Below, in pieces: positions 22,381 to 32,343 of a DNA stretch of 64,000 nucleotides (position 1 is the stretch's first letter; each line of letters starts with the position of its first letter). Below the pieces are notes generated by a model that saw nothing but the letters and a program-made list of their open reading frames with translations, did no database searches and was not told where the DNA came from. Made by a program: the position numbers and the translations under genes. Origin of the DNA: Chrysopilus asiliformis (Eukaryota > Arthropoda > Insecta > Diptera > Rhagionidae). The stretch spans positions 43,857,090 to 43,921,089 of the forward strand of contig OZ035963.1 in assembly GCA_964034945.1 (NCBI GenBank), read 5' to 3'.

Positions 22381-22430
22381 GCCTAAAGCTAAGACTCCAT
22401 ATTTGCGTTAGCTGCGTTAAAGTGCCTGTC

Positions 22431-22890
22431 TACACGAGGATTCACTTTGAGGCGGCACGCCATTCGTGAGGGTGAGGGACGCAGTGGGGAGGGAAACCAA
22501 AAAGAGCGAACGAAGTTTAGATTCACTTAAAATTATCGGTTGCAAACCGGTTTGTGTCTCGTTGTGCTTTTATTGGTCATTTCGTTGTTTGGAGTCGTGC
22601 GCATCTGAAAATTCGGAGTTTTCTTCTTCAGATTGGCACAAAAATAGAGCCGTTGCTGATGAAGCATATAATAAACTTGTTACTACAATTATTATATGAT
22701 CCATATTTTCATTAAATTTAACAAATTTCACTGCAATCATTTTACAACTGAGTTAAATTTTGAGGTTATTTTCATCCCAATGTCTTAACGTCAAAAAGGC
22801 GAAAGATTTTAGCGAATGAAAAAGGCGAACCGTGTGCACACGGCAACAAAATGAGGAAAGACGTGCCGCCTCAAAGTGAATCCTCGTGTA
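22431..22890. mobile_element. MITE with CACTTTGAGGCGGCACG subterminal repeats (variant ends)
   Basis: TACACGAGGATTCACTTTGA and its inverse bound 460 bp. Inner sequences match the four-copy family at 30261, 34100 and 46037, whose outer TIR is instead GACTGTGTTTACATTGGG. The ends differ, so this is a subfamily. No clean TSD was read. Confidence 0.65.
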
Positions 22891-23094
22891 ATCACACGCA
22901 AACTCGTCCGTCAACGCAGTCCGTTCGTCTCCAAAGATGCGTTAAAACACTCCAGCGCCAACTAGTAGGCGCCACTGTAATTTAATTGACAGTTGACAGC
23001 AAAAGAGAAAACATCAACAATTGTTTCGTTTTTTATAGATTTTGTCGTGAATTTACTATAGCTTTCGTGTTGATTTACAAACTTTATATTAAAA

Positions 23095-23210
23095 TGCCTT
23101 CTCGGGAATATATTCTTTGTTTGTTACTAATAAGAAGGCGAAGGCAACAACGGTTACAACGAAAACAGCAGCAAAATATGAGATCATCTCGTTGGTGGAT
23201 CCACCGCTAA
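23095..23210 (+). pseudogene. PIF/Harbinger transposase N-terminal exon relic
   Basis: The frame starts MPSREYILCLLLIRRRRQQR and continues through a glutamine/arginine-rich segment to SRWWIHR before a stop. Harbinger nucleases commonly have a short basic N-terminal exon with RRR...WWV/WWI. The fit is good, but the match is short and there is no downstream catalytic exon. It lies centrally in the 22393-23574 TIR element, as expected of an internally deleted transposon that kept its first exon. Confidence 0.5.
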
Positions 23211-24008
23211 ATGAAATGAGATCAAACCTCTGATGTAATGAATTATAAGTTCATTCATAGATTTTTCACTTTCACTTGATATTTTCCACGAAACAAATTT
23301 ACTTTACACAAAAAAGATTTTTCTCCGTAAATTAAATGAAATCAATATTCGCCAAAGGCGTTAAACTCAATTGAAATGAAACAAAAATGTCACATTTCGG
23401 AAATCGTAAGCACACGAACATTGCCGAACACATCTTTGTGGTGCGTTCCTCCGCCAATTATTAAATGATTTTAAAATCAGCGCACGATGGCGCATGCGTT
23501 AATGCGTGAGGGTGCGTGAAGTGTTTTCGTATGGCACGGAACATGACGCATGGTGATGACGCAAGTATGGAGTCCATGCTTAAACCACAATTACGCGTGC
23601 GGCACCCACGCGGTGAAAATAAAAACTACGCATTTATATGAGTAAATGTATAATTGCGCGTTGCTCAGACGCGTTGCCGCGTCCGTCCCGCGTAGAGTAG
23701 GCTCAGTCTCTACTTTTAGACGCGGTGACAACTACTAGATGCCAGAACTAAATAATGCCGCACGCACGCACGTGTAATTGTGGTTTAGGCTTCAAGCCTG
23801 AACCAGTGAAAAACACGGATAGCTTGGCCGCGAAACTCAGTTTTTGGAATTTACGCCACATCTCTACACGAGCTGTTAACAATTTGCTGTTGATTTTAAC
23901 AGAAGTTGTACTCAAAGTTCCAAAGAGCCGGCAAACTCTAATTCCCAAAAAACCTCTAAATTATCCATTGAGCCCCATTCGTGAAGTAGATGGTGGCAAA
24001 ATGTTATA

Positions 24009-24409
24009 TCGCACATGGTCCCGTAGACTGTAGTATCTCAAAATCGGCCATTTTGAGAAAAACGCATTCAAAGTTTTCATTTCAAAATAATTGTTTATGA
24101 ATAATTGTTTTTTCTGTTGTCTGTACAGTAATATTTCAATTTATTACTCTTTTGATAATAATTTACAGATCATTTGCTTCATTTTTTTTTTTTGCAATAA
24201 TAAAAGATAGAGATAGGTTTGTTTTCCACAAAATCAATTTAAATTTTAAAAAATGGGAATTTAAAAAACCAAAAAAAAATAAATTTTAGGACTACGTTTA
24301 CATTTAAATTTGTTTTTCATTTGATTCAGTCAATTTTCCTTTACATAATGGAATAATTACTCAAAAACACATTTTTTTGAGATACTACAGTCTACGGGAC
24401 CATGTGCGA
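24009..24409. mobile_element. Mariner-like MITE (TCGCACATGGTCCCGTAGAC), TA TSD
   Basis: The TIR TCGCACATGGTCCCGTAGAC extends further inward to about 35 bp. TA duplications lie at 24007-24008 and 24410-24411. A second copy at 50899-51610 interrupts a LINE ORF and confirms the boundary. 401 bp, non-coding. Confidence 0.88.
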
Positions 24410-24458
24410 TATATTAATATGCATTTTCTTTTTTTCTAGATTATCAACAAATGTGATC

Positions 24459-24535
24459 GAAGGCTTTATTTCGCCATTGAAGGCTTTATTTCGCCATTGA
24501 AGGCTCTATTTCGCCATTGAAGGCCTAATTTATTT
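24459..24535. repeat. 20-bp tandem repeat, about 3.5 units
   Basis: The unit AGGCTTTATTTCGCCATTGA repeats at 24461, 24481, 24501 and partly at 24521, almost without divergence. Confidence 0.9.
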
Positions 24536-24629
24536 TTATTTTTATGCAAAGAATGTGCAATCAGTTTTATTTAAAAATTATATATTCAAAACAAAACAAA
24601 ACCTCTTTTATTTAAAACACCAACCATAT

Positions 24630-25117
24630 ATAAGCAAAGATTTTCACCATATAAGCAATCAGCGCCATCACCGGCAAAAAAATATAGAATTAAGGTAGAA
24701 CCTGAATCATACGTCAATTTTCAATTCAATTTCATAGGTCAATTTTCTACTTTTACATGCGGCAACGCACGGAAATGTCATTTCGCAAAAAATTTGGTTT
24801 ACGATTTAAGCAATTTAAGTATGGAACAAATTGAAAGTAATTGTTTCGACGATAAACTGATAGAAGAAGTGCAAAACAATGAATTAACTCCAGATTCGTT
24901 GCCGTACCCAACTGTCACCGCATCGAACTGTCAACCGGACGGACGCATGACGGACGCATCGATGTACGGTTCAGGTTATAGCTTTAATGTTGCCTTAGTA
25001 GTATGCCTTATATAATGGGAAATGGCCTATACAAAATTAAGGCAACAATAAGGTAAAGGTAAGCATTAATGATAATGCCTCAATAACGCCTTAATAAGGC
25101 ATTTCTTGTTCACTGGG
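24630..25117. mobile_element. CCCAGTGAA-family MITE, left end lost
   Basis: Text around CAATCAGCGCCATCACCGG and the right end (TGCCTTAATAAGGC... TTCACTGGG) match the complete copy at 46362-46814. The left TIR is absent here. An AGAACC-type MITE is inserted at 24693-24983. Confidence 0.7.
24693..24983 (+). mobile_element. AGGTAGAACC MITE with TSD TTA, carrying an ORF fragment
   Basis: The ends AGGTAGAACC and GGTTATAGCT are flanked by TTA (24690-24692, 24984-24986). The empty site is visible in the homologous repeat at 46628-46690. It encodes MEQIESNCFDDKLIEEVQNN on the plus strand, shared almost unchanged with the copy at 30583-30960. DDKLIEEVQNN resembles the start of a MADF domain, which some Harbinger elements encode. 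That link is tentative. Confidence 0.65.
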
Positions 25118-25836
25118 TTATTAGTAACAAATAAAAGACTTACTAATAACATGTATGTCAGACAAAATGTCTTTGTACAATAGATGGCTTTACCACAGAT
25201 ATTCACCAGGGTTGGGATTTGAGGATGTGTAAAAGGTACTATTTTTGCCCAAAAAGGGTACTAGATTATTTTTTAACTATCGTGCAACCAAAATCGTTTT
25301 TCATGCTTATTACATAGGAGTCAAGCAAAATCTAAATCTCGTACATTTAGAAAAGAAAAATTCTTTACCCATATGGATTGACTTTTGCGCTGTAAATATA
25401 ACCGTTCTCGGTCAAAAAATACTCTAGAAAAACTCCAAAAAACCAATAAAAATTGTCTAGATGTATTTGTTTTAATTTTTTGGTTTTATTTTAATTTTAA
25501 ATTTTTCTATAAACTCAATCTAAAAACTTAAATTTCGAGAAGTATTTTGAGATATTGCTAATTTCCATGGTCTACGATTGATTTTCATATTTCCCTTAAT
25601 AAGACGAATTCAGTAGTCTTTAATTAAAGAGTTGGAGCTTGGGATTATTTAAAAAGGTACTTTTTTCTAATACATAGGAAAGTGATGGCTTTTTACAGGG
25701 AGCTATAAATTCAGATAAAATCATTTTTTATATAAACCATGAAAAGGTACCAGATTCATGCGCTGTGGTACTAGGGTACTAAATGAGTCAAAAAGGTACT
25801 AGATCTAGTACATATGTACTAAAGTCCCAACCTGAT
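25118..25836. other. No gene; GGTACT-rich AT sequence
   Basis: AAAGGTACT-type motifs recur at both ends of this stretch (25236-25260 and 25650-25820). This suggests another degraded TIR element, but clean ends were not found. Confidence 0.4.
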
Positions 25837-25863
25837 ATTCACCCTTGTTCTGAGATACGGCGT

Positions 25864-27000
25864 CACCGTTGCCAGATCGGGGGTTTTAGCCCCCGTTTTG
25901 GGGGGTTTTTAGCTCACGGGGGTGCTTTTTATTTTTTGAAATTCAGGGTTTTTTTTCAGGGGGAAAATTTTTTCGCGATAGTTGAAATAAATTTTTTTCT
26001 GAATTATAATATAACATTTTTTTGAATTCTTGTTTGATGTGAAACCTGTGTAAAGAATTTACTTCACATGTTATAATTTAGCGTCATAATTTAGCGTGTG
26101 TCCTAAATAAAAATCAAATTCGGTTCACGTCGTTGAATTAGGGATGCAACATCGTTCACAAAACCCCGATATATCGAAAATCCATGTTTTTTTTAAGGCA
26201 ACATCGATGTCAAAAAACATGGTCCTGAAAACATTGATACCTCGATGTTTTTCCGATGATTTGAAAAAGTTAAATTTAATAAATAATTTAGCCACCTGGT
26301 GGATGCTCTACTGTGGGTGGAGTGCACCCAGGTAGAATTAACACGATTTTAATTCTTCTTATACGTTGAATCACCAAAAACCCGTCAGTTTTCGAGATAT
26401 TCGCAAAAAACTATTTTGTTTTTAAATACCGGCATATCTTCATAACGGCTTGAGATACGGAGTTCTAGTAAAATACATAAATGTAGCAAATTTTATTGTC
26501 TCCAAGTTTTGTAATACATAAGACCGCATAGTTTTTAAAAAGCCCCCGTTTTGGTTACTTCCGGTTAACGGATTTCCACATCAGGACGAAACTTCTCTGT
26601 AAAATTTCATGGCTAGCTCTCGTATTTTTTGCGAAATCTTGTAGAAAGATGAAACCGAAAATTGATACGAAAGAAAATTTGAAACAAATCTTTAAGTAGA
26701 GTGGCTATATTAAATCAGCTAAAATTAGTTTCTCTACTAATTTTATGAAGAGTAATGTTCTAACATCGTGGATAGCAACATCGATACCTCGATATATCGG
26801 CCTGTTCAACATCGAGGTTAAAACTCGATATTTTTCAATAATACCTCGATGTTTTGCAAACATCGATGTATCGTTGGCATCCCTACGTTGAATATGAAGA
26901 AGACAACGGGTTGGAATCGTTTGAAGAAATCGAGAGCCCGTTTCAGGGGGTTTTTCAGGCTACGACGGGGGGAAAATTTGCTGGCTGTCTGGCAACTCTG
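25864..27000. mobile_element. hAT-type element with TSD TACGGCGT
   Basis: CACCGTTGCCAGA and TCTGGCAACTCTG mark the ends. The perfect 8-bp TSD TACGGCGT is at 25856-25863 and 27001-27008. The interior is GGGGTTTT-rich. A hAT MITE (26139-26885) is nested inside, leaving about 0.39 kb of its own sequence. Confidence 0.8.
26139..26885. mobile_element. hAT-type MITE (TAGGGATGCAACATCG) with TSD CGTTGAAT
   Basis: The ends are TAGGGATGCAACATCG and CGTTGGCATCCCTA, with a perfect 8-bp TSD (26131-26138, 26886-26893). ATCGATACCTCGATG-like palindromes repeat near both ends. The same family recurs at 29732-31151. Confidence 0.9.
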
Positions 27001-27339
27001 TACGGCGTTACGTTTGTTCGATATTTACTCGATCAGTACTCGATATCCCAGTTTCGTTGTTCTTGTATACACAGTGACAATGAATCAAACACAACAGATT
27101 GCGCAAAGACGAGTTTCATTTTGGTAAACTTCTGCGCATGACGTCACAAGAGCGTAATGAAATGACATCGATATTAAATTTGTTTTCGTGTAAAACCTGG
27201 AATTTGTTGTTTGCTGCAATATAAATATTATTTAATTTTATAAATATTAAAAAAAATAGTCAAACAACAATGCCTGTGAATTTTGTCTACACTTTGTGAA
27301 AATGTTAAGTAATAAATGAAACATAGCGAAAATTTCTAA

Positions 27340-28586
27340 TACTATGTTCACACAGACGCAAAATCACGTAATTTTGCGAAATGATTTAGATCTTAAACCA
27401 AAATGTTCACACAGAGATTAAGGTAATTTTGTTTCACATTTCAACTACAGGATTGCTATGAATTTTAGTGTAGCATTGCTATGAATTTTAGTAATATGAT
27501 GAATAATACAATTCAAAACAAGAGATTTGGGTGTGTTTTTCTGCTCCAATTTCTCCTTTTCTGACCATATCGATAGCATCGTGAACAAGGCTAATTGTGC
27601 TCTTGGTTTTATAAAACGCTGGTCTAAAGAATTCAACGATCCGTACTTAACTAAAGCTTTATACGTCACGCTTGTTCGACCTATCCTTGAATATGCTATT
27701 CCGGTATGGGATCCCTACTACGACGTTCATGTTAAACGCATTGAATCAGTCCAGAGAAGGTTTCTTAGATTTGCTCTAAGATATCTTCCGTGGACTGATT
27801 GTATGAGGCTGCCAACTTACCTTTCTCGCCTAGGTCTCTTATCTCTACAATCTCTTGAAATTAGGCGACAAAATTTCAAAATTGCTTTTGCCTTTAAAGT
27901 TTTATCCGGGACTATGAACTCTCCGGGTCTACTTAATGAGTTTTGCATTCGTGTTCCTTTTCGGCAACTCCGATCATATAAGCCACTTGTTGTCCATCCT
28001 CATCGTACCAACTATGGCCGCAATGAGCCGATTACATCAATGTCACGTTTGTTCAATGAAAATTATAATTTAATTGATTATTGTTTGAATGCCAATCAAG
28101 TAAAAAACTTACTTATCCGAAAACACAATTAATGATTGTAACATTTTCTTTTCTTTTTACATATCTAAATGTTTAAAATGTAGTAATCAGCTCTGTTTTG
28201 ATGAAATGATAATAAATAAATAAATAAATAAATAAATAATCGCATCAAAAACAGGTCCATTTTTTTTGCCCCGCGTAGGTTGTTTACTAATATATCCTCT
28301 TCGCGTGCGGAACACGGCTTCTTTTTCTTATATTTCCGTTTTTCCAATCCAGCACAAATGTCAAAATTTCTCAAAACTGATGTCCTGAAGAGAGCTGAAT
28401 AAGTGATGCAGGGTTGTATTCATTGTTTTTGCTTGATTTCGTTCCTAATTTTGTGGAAATTGCATACTTTTAGTGATTTTGAAAACAGGTTAATGTACTG
28501 GAAATCTCGTGATTTCGAGGAAGATTTCGTTCAAAATTACGAAAATCTTCAAAATTACGTAATTTTGCGTCGGTGTGAACATAGTA
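27340..28586. mobile_element. Harbinger-like MITE (TACTATGTTCACAC) with TSD TAA
   Basis: The TIR TACTATGTTCACAC and its inverse are flanked by TAA (27337-27339, 28587-28589). Inner subterminal ACGTAATTTTGCG repeats occur at both ends. It contains a 5'-truncated LINE at about 27510-28240. A truncated relative lies at 5707. Confidence 0.8.
27515..28240 (+). pseudogene. 5'-truncated Jockey-type LINE, RT C-terminal domain
   Basis: The plus-strand frame of about 200 codons (27527-28132) carries the C-terminal part of a non-LTR polymerase ORF: CALGFIKRWS, LYVTLVRPILEYAIPVW, RIESVQRRFLRFALR, then a terminal basic region and a stop. This region follows the RT thumb in Jockey/R1-related elements. The RT catalytic YADD part and the endonuclease are absent, as expected for 5' truncation during target-primed reverse transcription. 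After the stop, a short 3' UTR ends in (AAATA/TAAA)n at 28211-28240, a typical simple-repeat tail. The frame has no internal stop, so insertion may be fairly recent. It sits inside a Harbinger-like MITE. Confidence 0.85.
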
Positions 28587-28697
28587 TAAGTTATATTTTT
28601 TTTATTTTTCCTTTTTATTGTAGTTAAATGTTCACACAGTTCTTTATTCAAAAACATGTTTTTTTACTTTTAAGTTACACGGTTTTTAAGTCGTTTT

Positions 28698-29035
28698 TTA
28701 CTTTGTTTCTTCGGACAATTGGATTAAATATTTTAAGTAATCTTTCCTTATGTCTAGGTTTTCCCCATTAACGGCAAGGAAAATTTTGTCCAGTGCCATT
28801 ACATGAGACATAATTTCCTCAGTTGGCTTGGAAAGACCACCTTCACTTAAATGGTTGACCCAAGAGTAAGTGATGTCCTCTAATGGATTTGCACTGTAGT
28901 CAGGCACGGAATTTTTAAGCTTATGGCAAATATAACCTGTCAGGTTTTCCAAGCCATCGTAAGCCATAGGAAATTCGTTTTCCGGTTCTGGGCTATAGTC
29001 TTCTTTTGGCACCAGAATCGTTTTAAATATATTTC
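28698..29035 (-). pseudogene. P-element/THAP9-type transposase, C-terminal exon
   Basis: On the minus strand a clean splice acceptor (TTTATTTTAG at 29045-29036) opens an exon of about 112 codons ending at a TAA (28698). The sequence includes a LENLTGYICHKLKN segment, SWVNHLSEGGLSKPT, and a helical tail with a KIFLAVNGENLDIRKDYLK segment. The pattern G-Y-I-x-x-K-L, then W-x-x-x-L-S-x-G-G-L-x-x-P, then a terminal helix matches the conserved C-terminus of P-element and THAP9 transposases. The exon lies within 8-bp-TSD P-like termini. No upstream exon survives within the element, so the gene is a relic. I rate the family call good but not certain without a profile search. Confidence 0.65.
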
Positions 29036-30260
29036 CTAAAATAAATATTAAAAAATAGTTGTTTTAGTCTTTACAAAACACACATAATGTGTACATAAGG
29101 ACAAGTTGCGTTAACACATATTTGAATCCAAAACGGTTATTGAGGTCTTTCACGTTGGAGCTTTAATGTATTGTCTGATTGAACAATACCTACCCTCAAC
29201 ATGGGAAAACGAAAAAATAAATTATTTATTTGATACCATCAAAAAAGAGTTAAAAATTGTTTTACCTTTTTTGGAATGGAAGCATCGTCGTTTCATTGTT
29301 TTGCTTTTCATTGTTGCTTTTACAATCCCAAACTGCGCAAACACCCATTTTAGTATTAACTGAATTTCCTGAGACTATTCTATGTTAAAATATAAAACGT
29401 TTTCCAACTTAATTGACACGTAAAACACTTTAAAACTCCACAAACACAATATTCACTCTGTATAGGGATTCTGAGGGAACTGTCGATAATTATCGACAAG
29501 CGAGTTATGTGCACATATTCAACATTCTTTTAATTGTGTTGGTGGATACAGCACACTAATGCAGGTTTGACTTCCAATGCGATTTCCTTCACTCGGGTAA
29601 CACTAATGGTTTGACGTCTGGAAATCTATTCCACATTTCCAACGTTTTTATCGACATTTCCAATGGATATCACTTGCTTTATGAGGTAGTGAAAACAGTG
29701 CGTTTGCGTATAAGTTTAGCGCACACAAAACTAGGGATGCAACATCGTTCATAAAACCTCGATATATCGAAAATTGTTGTTTTTTTTAAGGCGACATCGA
29801 TATCAAAAAACATCGTCCTGAAAACATCGATACCTCGATGTTTTGAAAAAGTTAAATTTAATAACTTTTTCAAAACATCGAGGTATCGATGTTTTCAGGA
29901 CGTGGGTGGAGTGCACACAGGTAGAATCAACGTACGTTGAACCACCAAAAACCCGTTAGTTTTCGAGATATTCGCAAAAAACTAATTTTTTTGAAATACC
30001 GGCCTATTTTCATAACGGCTTGAGATACAGAGTTCTAGTAAAACACATAAATGCAGCAAATTTTATTGTCTCCAAGTTTTGTAATACATAAGACTACTGG
30101 AAAATGGTTAGTTTCGTAGTTTTTAAAAAGCCGCCGTTTTGGTTACTTCCGGTTAACGGATTTCCACATCAGGACCAAACTTCTCTGTTAAATTTCATGG
30201 CTAGCTCTAGTATTTTTTGCGAAATCTTGTAGAAAGATGAAGCCGAAAATTGATACCAAA

Positions 30261-30543
30261 GATTGTGTTTACATTGGGATTCACTTTGAGGCGGCACGTC
30301 TTTCGTCATTTTTCTGCCGTGTGCACACGGTTCGCTTCATCTGGATTCACTAAACCAGTTTCATCAACAAAACTAAACGATACAGGTTTGAACCAGACTC
30401 AAACCGGTTTGCGACCGATAATTTTAAGTGAATCTAAACTTCGTTCGCTCTTTTTGGTTTCCCTCCCCACTGCATCCCTCACCCTCACTTGGCTGGAGCG
30501 AATGACGTGCCGCCTCAAAGTAAAACCCAATGTAAACACACTC
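30261..30543. mobile_element. MITE with TIR GTGTTTACATTGGGATTCAC, TSD AAA
   Basis: TIRs G(A/T)TTGTGTTTACATTGGG and inverse. TSD AAA at 30258-30260 and 30544-30546. Inner text contains CACTTTGAGGCGGCACG and CCGTGTGCACACGG. Copies occur at 34100-35040 (TSD TTT) and 46037-46323 (TSD ATG), so the 3-bp TSD has no fixed sequence. Confidence 0.85.
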
Positions 30544-30582
30544 AAAGGAAACTTAAACAAATATTTAAGTAGAGTGGCTTTA

Positions 30583-30960
30583 AGGTAGAACCTGAATCAT
30601 ACGTCGATGCGTCCGTCATGCGTGCGTCCGGTTGACAGTTCGAGTAGAATCAACGGGCTGCTATGAGTACTCCCGTAATAATGCGTTTTCCGATGCGGCA
30701 ACCGCATAGAGTAGGTCGAATTTCTACTTTTACATGCGGCAACGCACGGAAATGTCATTTCGCAAACAAGTTTGTTTACGATTTAAGCAATTTAAGTATG
30801 GAACAAATTGAAAGTAATTGTTTCGACGATAAACTAATAGAAGAAGTGCAAAACAATGAATTAACTCCAGATTCGTTGCCGCACCCAACTGTCACCGCAT
30901 CGAACTGTCAGACGGACGCACGCATGACGGACGCATCGACGTATGATTCAGGTTCTAGCT
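30583..30960 (+). mobile_element. AGGTAGAACC MITE with TSD TTA, second copy
   Basis: TTA flanks (30580-30582, 30961-30963). A long subterminal inverted repeat includes GATGCGTCCGTCATGCGTGC. It keeps the plus-strand frame with MEQIESNCFDDKLIEEVQNN, nearly identical to the 24693-24983 copy although the non-coding ends differ. The short conserved frame may be an accessory-protein exon. Confidence 0.7.
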
Positions 30961-31325
30961 TTATTAAATCTATCGAAAAACTAGTATCTCTAGTCCTAAA
31001 ATTATTTTCTCTACTAATTTTATGAAGAGTAATGTTCTAACATCGTGGATAGCAACATCGATACCTCGATATATCGGCCTGTTCAACATCGAGGTTAAAA
31101 CTCGATATTTTTCAACGTTTTGCAAACATCGAGGTATCGTTGGCATCCCTACACAAAACACGAAGAGCAGGAGATATTTAAGTTCGATTGGGCCCCACTT
31201 CAGTCATGCGCGGAGTCAACTTTTCAATTATTTCCACTGCCACTGCCTGTGGAAGCCTATATATTTCTAAAAACCTACAAAACACATAAATTTAAAGTTT
31301 TTAAACATACATAAATTACGCTTTT

Positions 31326-31436
31326 TTACATTTCTTCGGGTATCGGAAAAGGATCTGACGCGTCCCGTAGATTTCCTCTCATTATTCGCATTTGATTCCT
31401 CCTAAAGTAATAATAAACGGGTACTGCGGAATTCAT
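31326..31436 (-). pseudogene. PIF/Harbinger transposase N-terminal exon relic (LRDASDPF)
   Basis: A minus-strand frame of 36 codons begins MNSAVPVYYYFRRNQMR and ends with a NLRDASDPFPIPEEM segment before a TAA. R-x-LRD-x-SDPF-x-(L/I)P-x-E is the conserved N-terminal block of Harbinger transposases; the nearly intact gene at 38123-39312 here has FLRDKSDPLALPP at the equivalent place. No further exons follow. It lies inside the P-like element's right part, with unclear local boundaries. Confidence 0.6.
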
Positions 31437-31665
31437 TGTCTTTGGTAAATTATTAAAAACACTATCTAAAGTTTTTCGCGGTACATTTGCGGCTGTCAAA
31501 TCGAGATTTTTTGGGTTGGTTATTACACTTGCAACTTATAAAATTCACATCGGGTAGGTAAAAAATTCTTCATCGCTGCGGATCTTCAAGAAAATTTCCT
31601 AACTTTAAAAAAAAATCCCTCTTTTCGATATTCCACTGGCGATAAGTTTCGATTATGCTCAGAAT

Positions 31666-31963
31666 AGGCGATGCAAGACGCTACGTGTTATCGCAAACGT
31701 AAAATGCTTTATTTTCAGGATTACTGCAGCACCGTACGTGGAGTATCTTTTGCTCTGGCCGTGTAACCACACATGCTATTTAAATGTGTGCGTGTGTAGG
31801 GCTCAGAATTTTTTAATCAAACCGGTTTGTCTTTTATGTGTGCGTGCTTTTGCTCTGTTGGGCTGCCATTTTTCGAGGAGTATTTCCCCGCTAATTCCCG
31901 AGAGCGTCTTTTCATCGAAACCGGTTTTTTTGCACCCAATTAACGTACCGTCTCGCATGGCCT
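31666..31963. mobile_element. AGGCGATGC MITE with TSD AAT, copy 1
   Basis: The ends AGGCGATGCAAGACG and CGTCTCGCATGGCCT are flanked by AAT (31663-31665, 31964-31966). It is about 97 percent identical to the copy at 40365-40664, which has the same kind of TSD. Contains AAACCGGTTT motifs. Non-coding. Confidence 0.88.
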
Positions 31964-32343
31964 AATCGGTGTACTGATCTTTTAGATTTTTAAGCTCTTG
32001 TGACGTCACAATCTCTTGACAGCAAAAATGCAACATGGCGGACCTGCGCAATCTGTTGTATTTGATTCATGCGCAGTGACCAACTTGAGTTGAACGCGGA
32101 GCAACGCATTCGATTCAGGGTTCCCACCCCAAAAGAGAAAAGCGGAGTGTTACTGATCGAAAAATAGTAGTGTCAGAGGGATTTCAGTAGTGTCAACTTT
32201 TTTAACAATCATTTAGAGTTTTATTGAGACAGCACATTTTGAATGTTACCGTCTAATGTTTTATTGCATATCATATCAGTAAATTTTTCTATTAGTACAA
32301 AAATCGATTTTTTTTAAAATTCAAATTAAAGGAAGGAAGTAAG

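Larger units (their letters stand above)
22393..23574 (+). mobile_element. TIR element (GACTCCATAYTTGCGT) with Harbinger exon relic
   Basis: GACTCCATATTTGCGT at the left and ACGCAAGTATGGAGTC at the right form a 16-bp TIR with one mismatch. Similarity extends a few bases outward (AAGC), so the exact end and TSD are unsettled. It contains a nested MITE at 22431-22890 and a short transposase-like exon at 23095-23210. Internal text is rich in ATGCGT/ACGCAT. Confidence 0.65.
29732..31151. mobile_element. hAT-type MITE with TSD CACAAAAC, carrying two nested MITEs
   Basis: The ends TAGGGATGCAACATCG and GTTGGCATCCCTA are identical in type to those of 26139-26885. The 8-bp TSD is perfect (29724-29731, 31152-31159). 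Nested: 30261-30543 (TSD AAA) and 30583-30960 (TSD TTA). A near-perfect hairpin, ATCGATACCTCGATGTTTTG with its inverse, spans 29815-29902. Confidence 0.88.
27078..32071 (-). mobile_element. P-element-like transposon, degraded and filled with insertions
   Basis: The terminal repeats are about 31 bp: CAATGAATCAAACACAACAG on the left and the inverse of CATGAATCAAATACAACAGA on the right. CRCAGTGA (27070-27077 and 32072-32079; 7 of 8 identical) is an 8-bp TSD. A subterminal inverted GACGTCACAAGAGC occurs inside both ends. The minus strand keeps a P/THAP9-type C-terminal exon (28698-29035). TIRs of about 31 bp, 8-bp TSDs, a CA start and inner inverted repeats all match P-element architecture. Insertions: 27340-28586, 29732-31151 and 31666-31963. 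N-terminal THAP and catalytic exons were not found. Confidence 0.75.

Noticed and set aside
22990..23095. Upstream in-frame start at 22986 for the WWIHR exon
   Set aside because: The MPSREYIL start at 23095 fits a Harbinger N-terminus better; the upstream residues look like untranslated AT-rich sequence.
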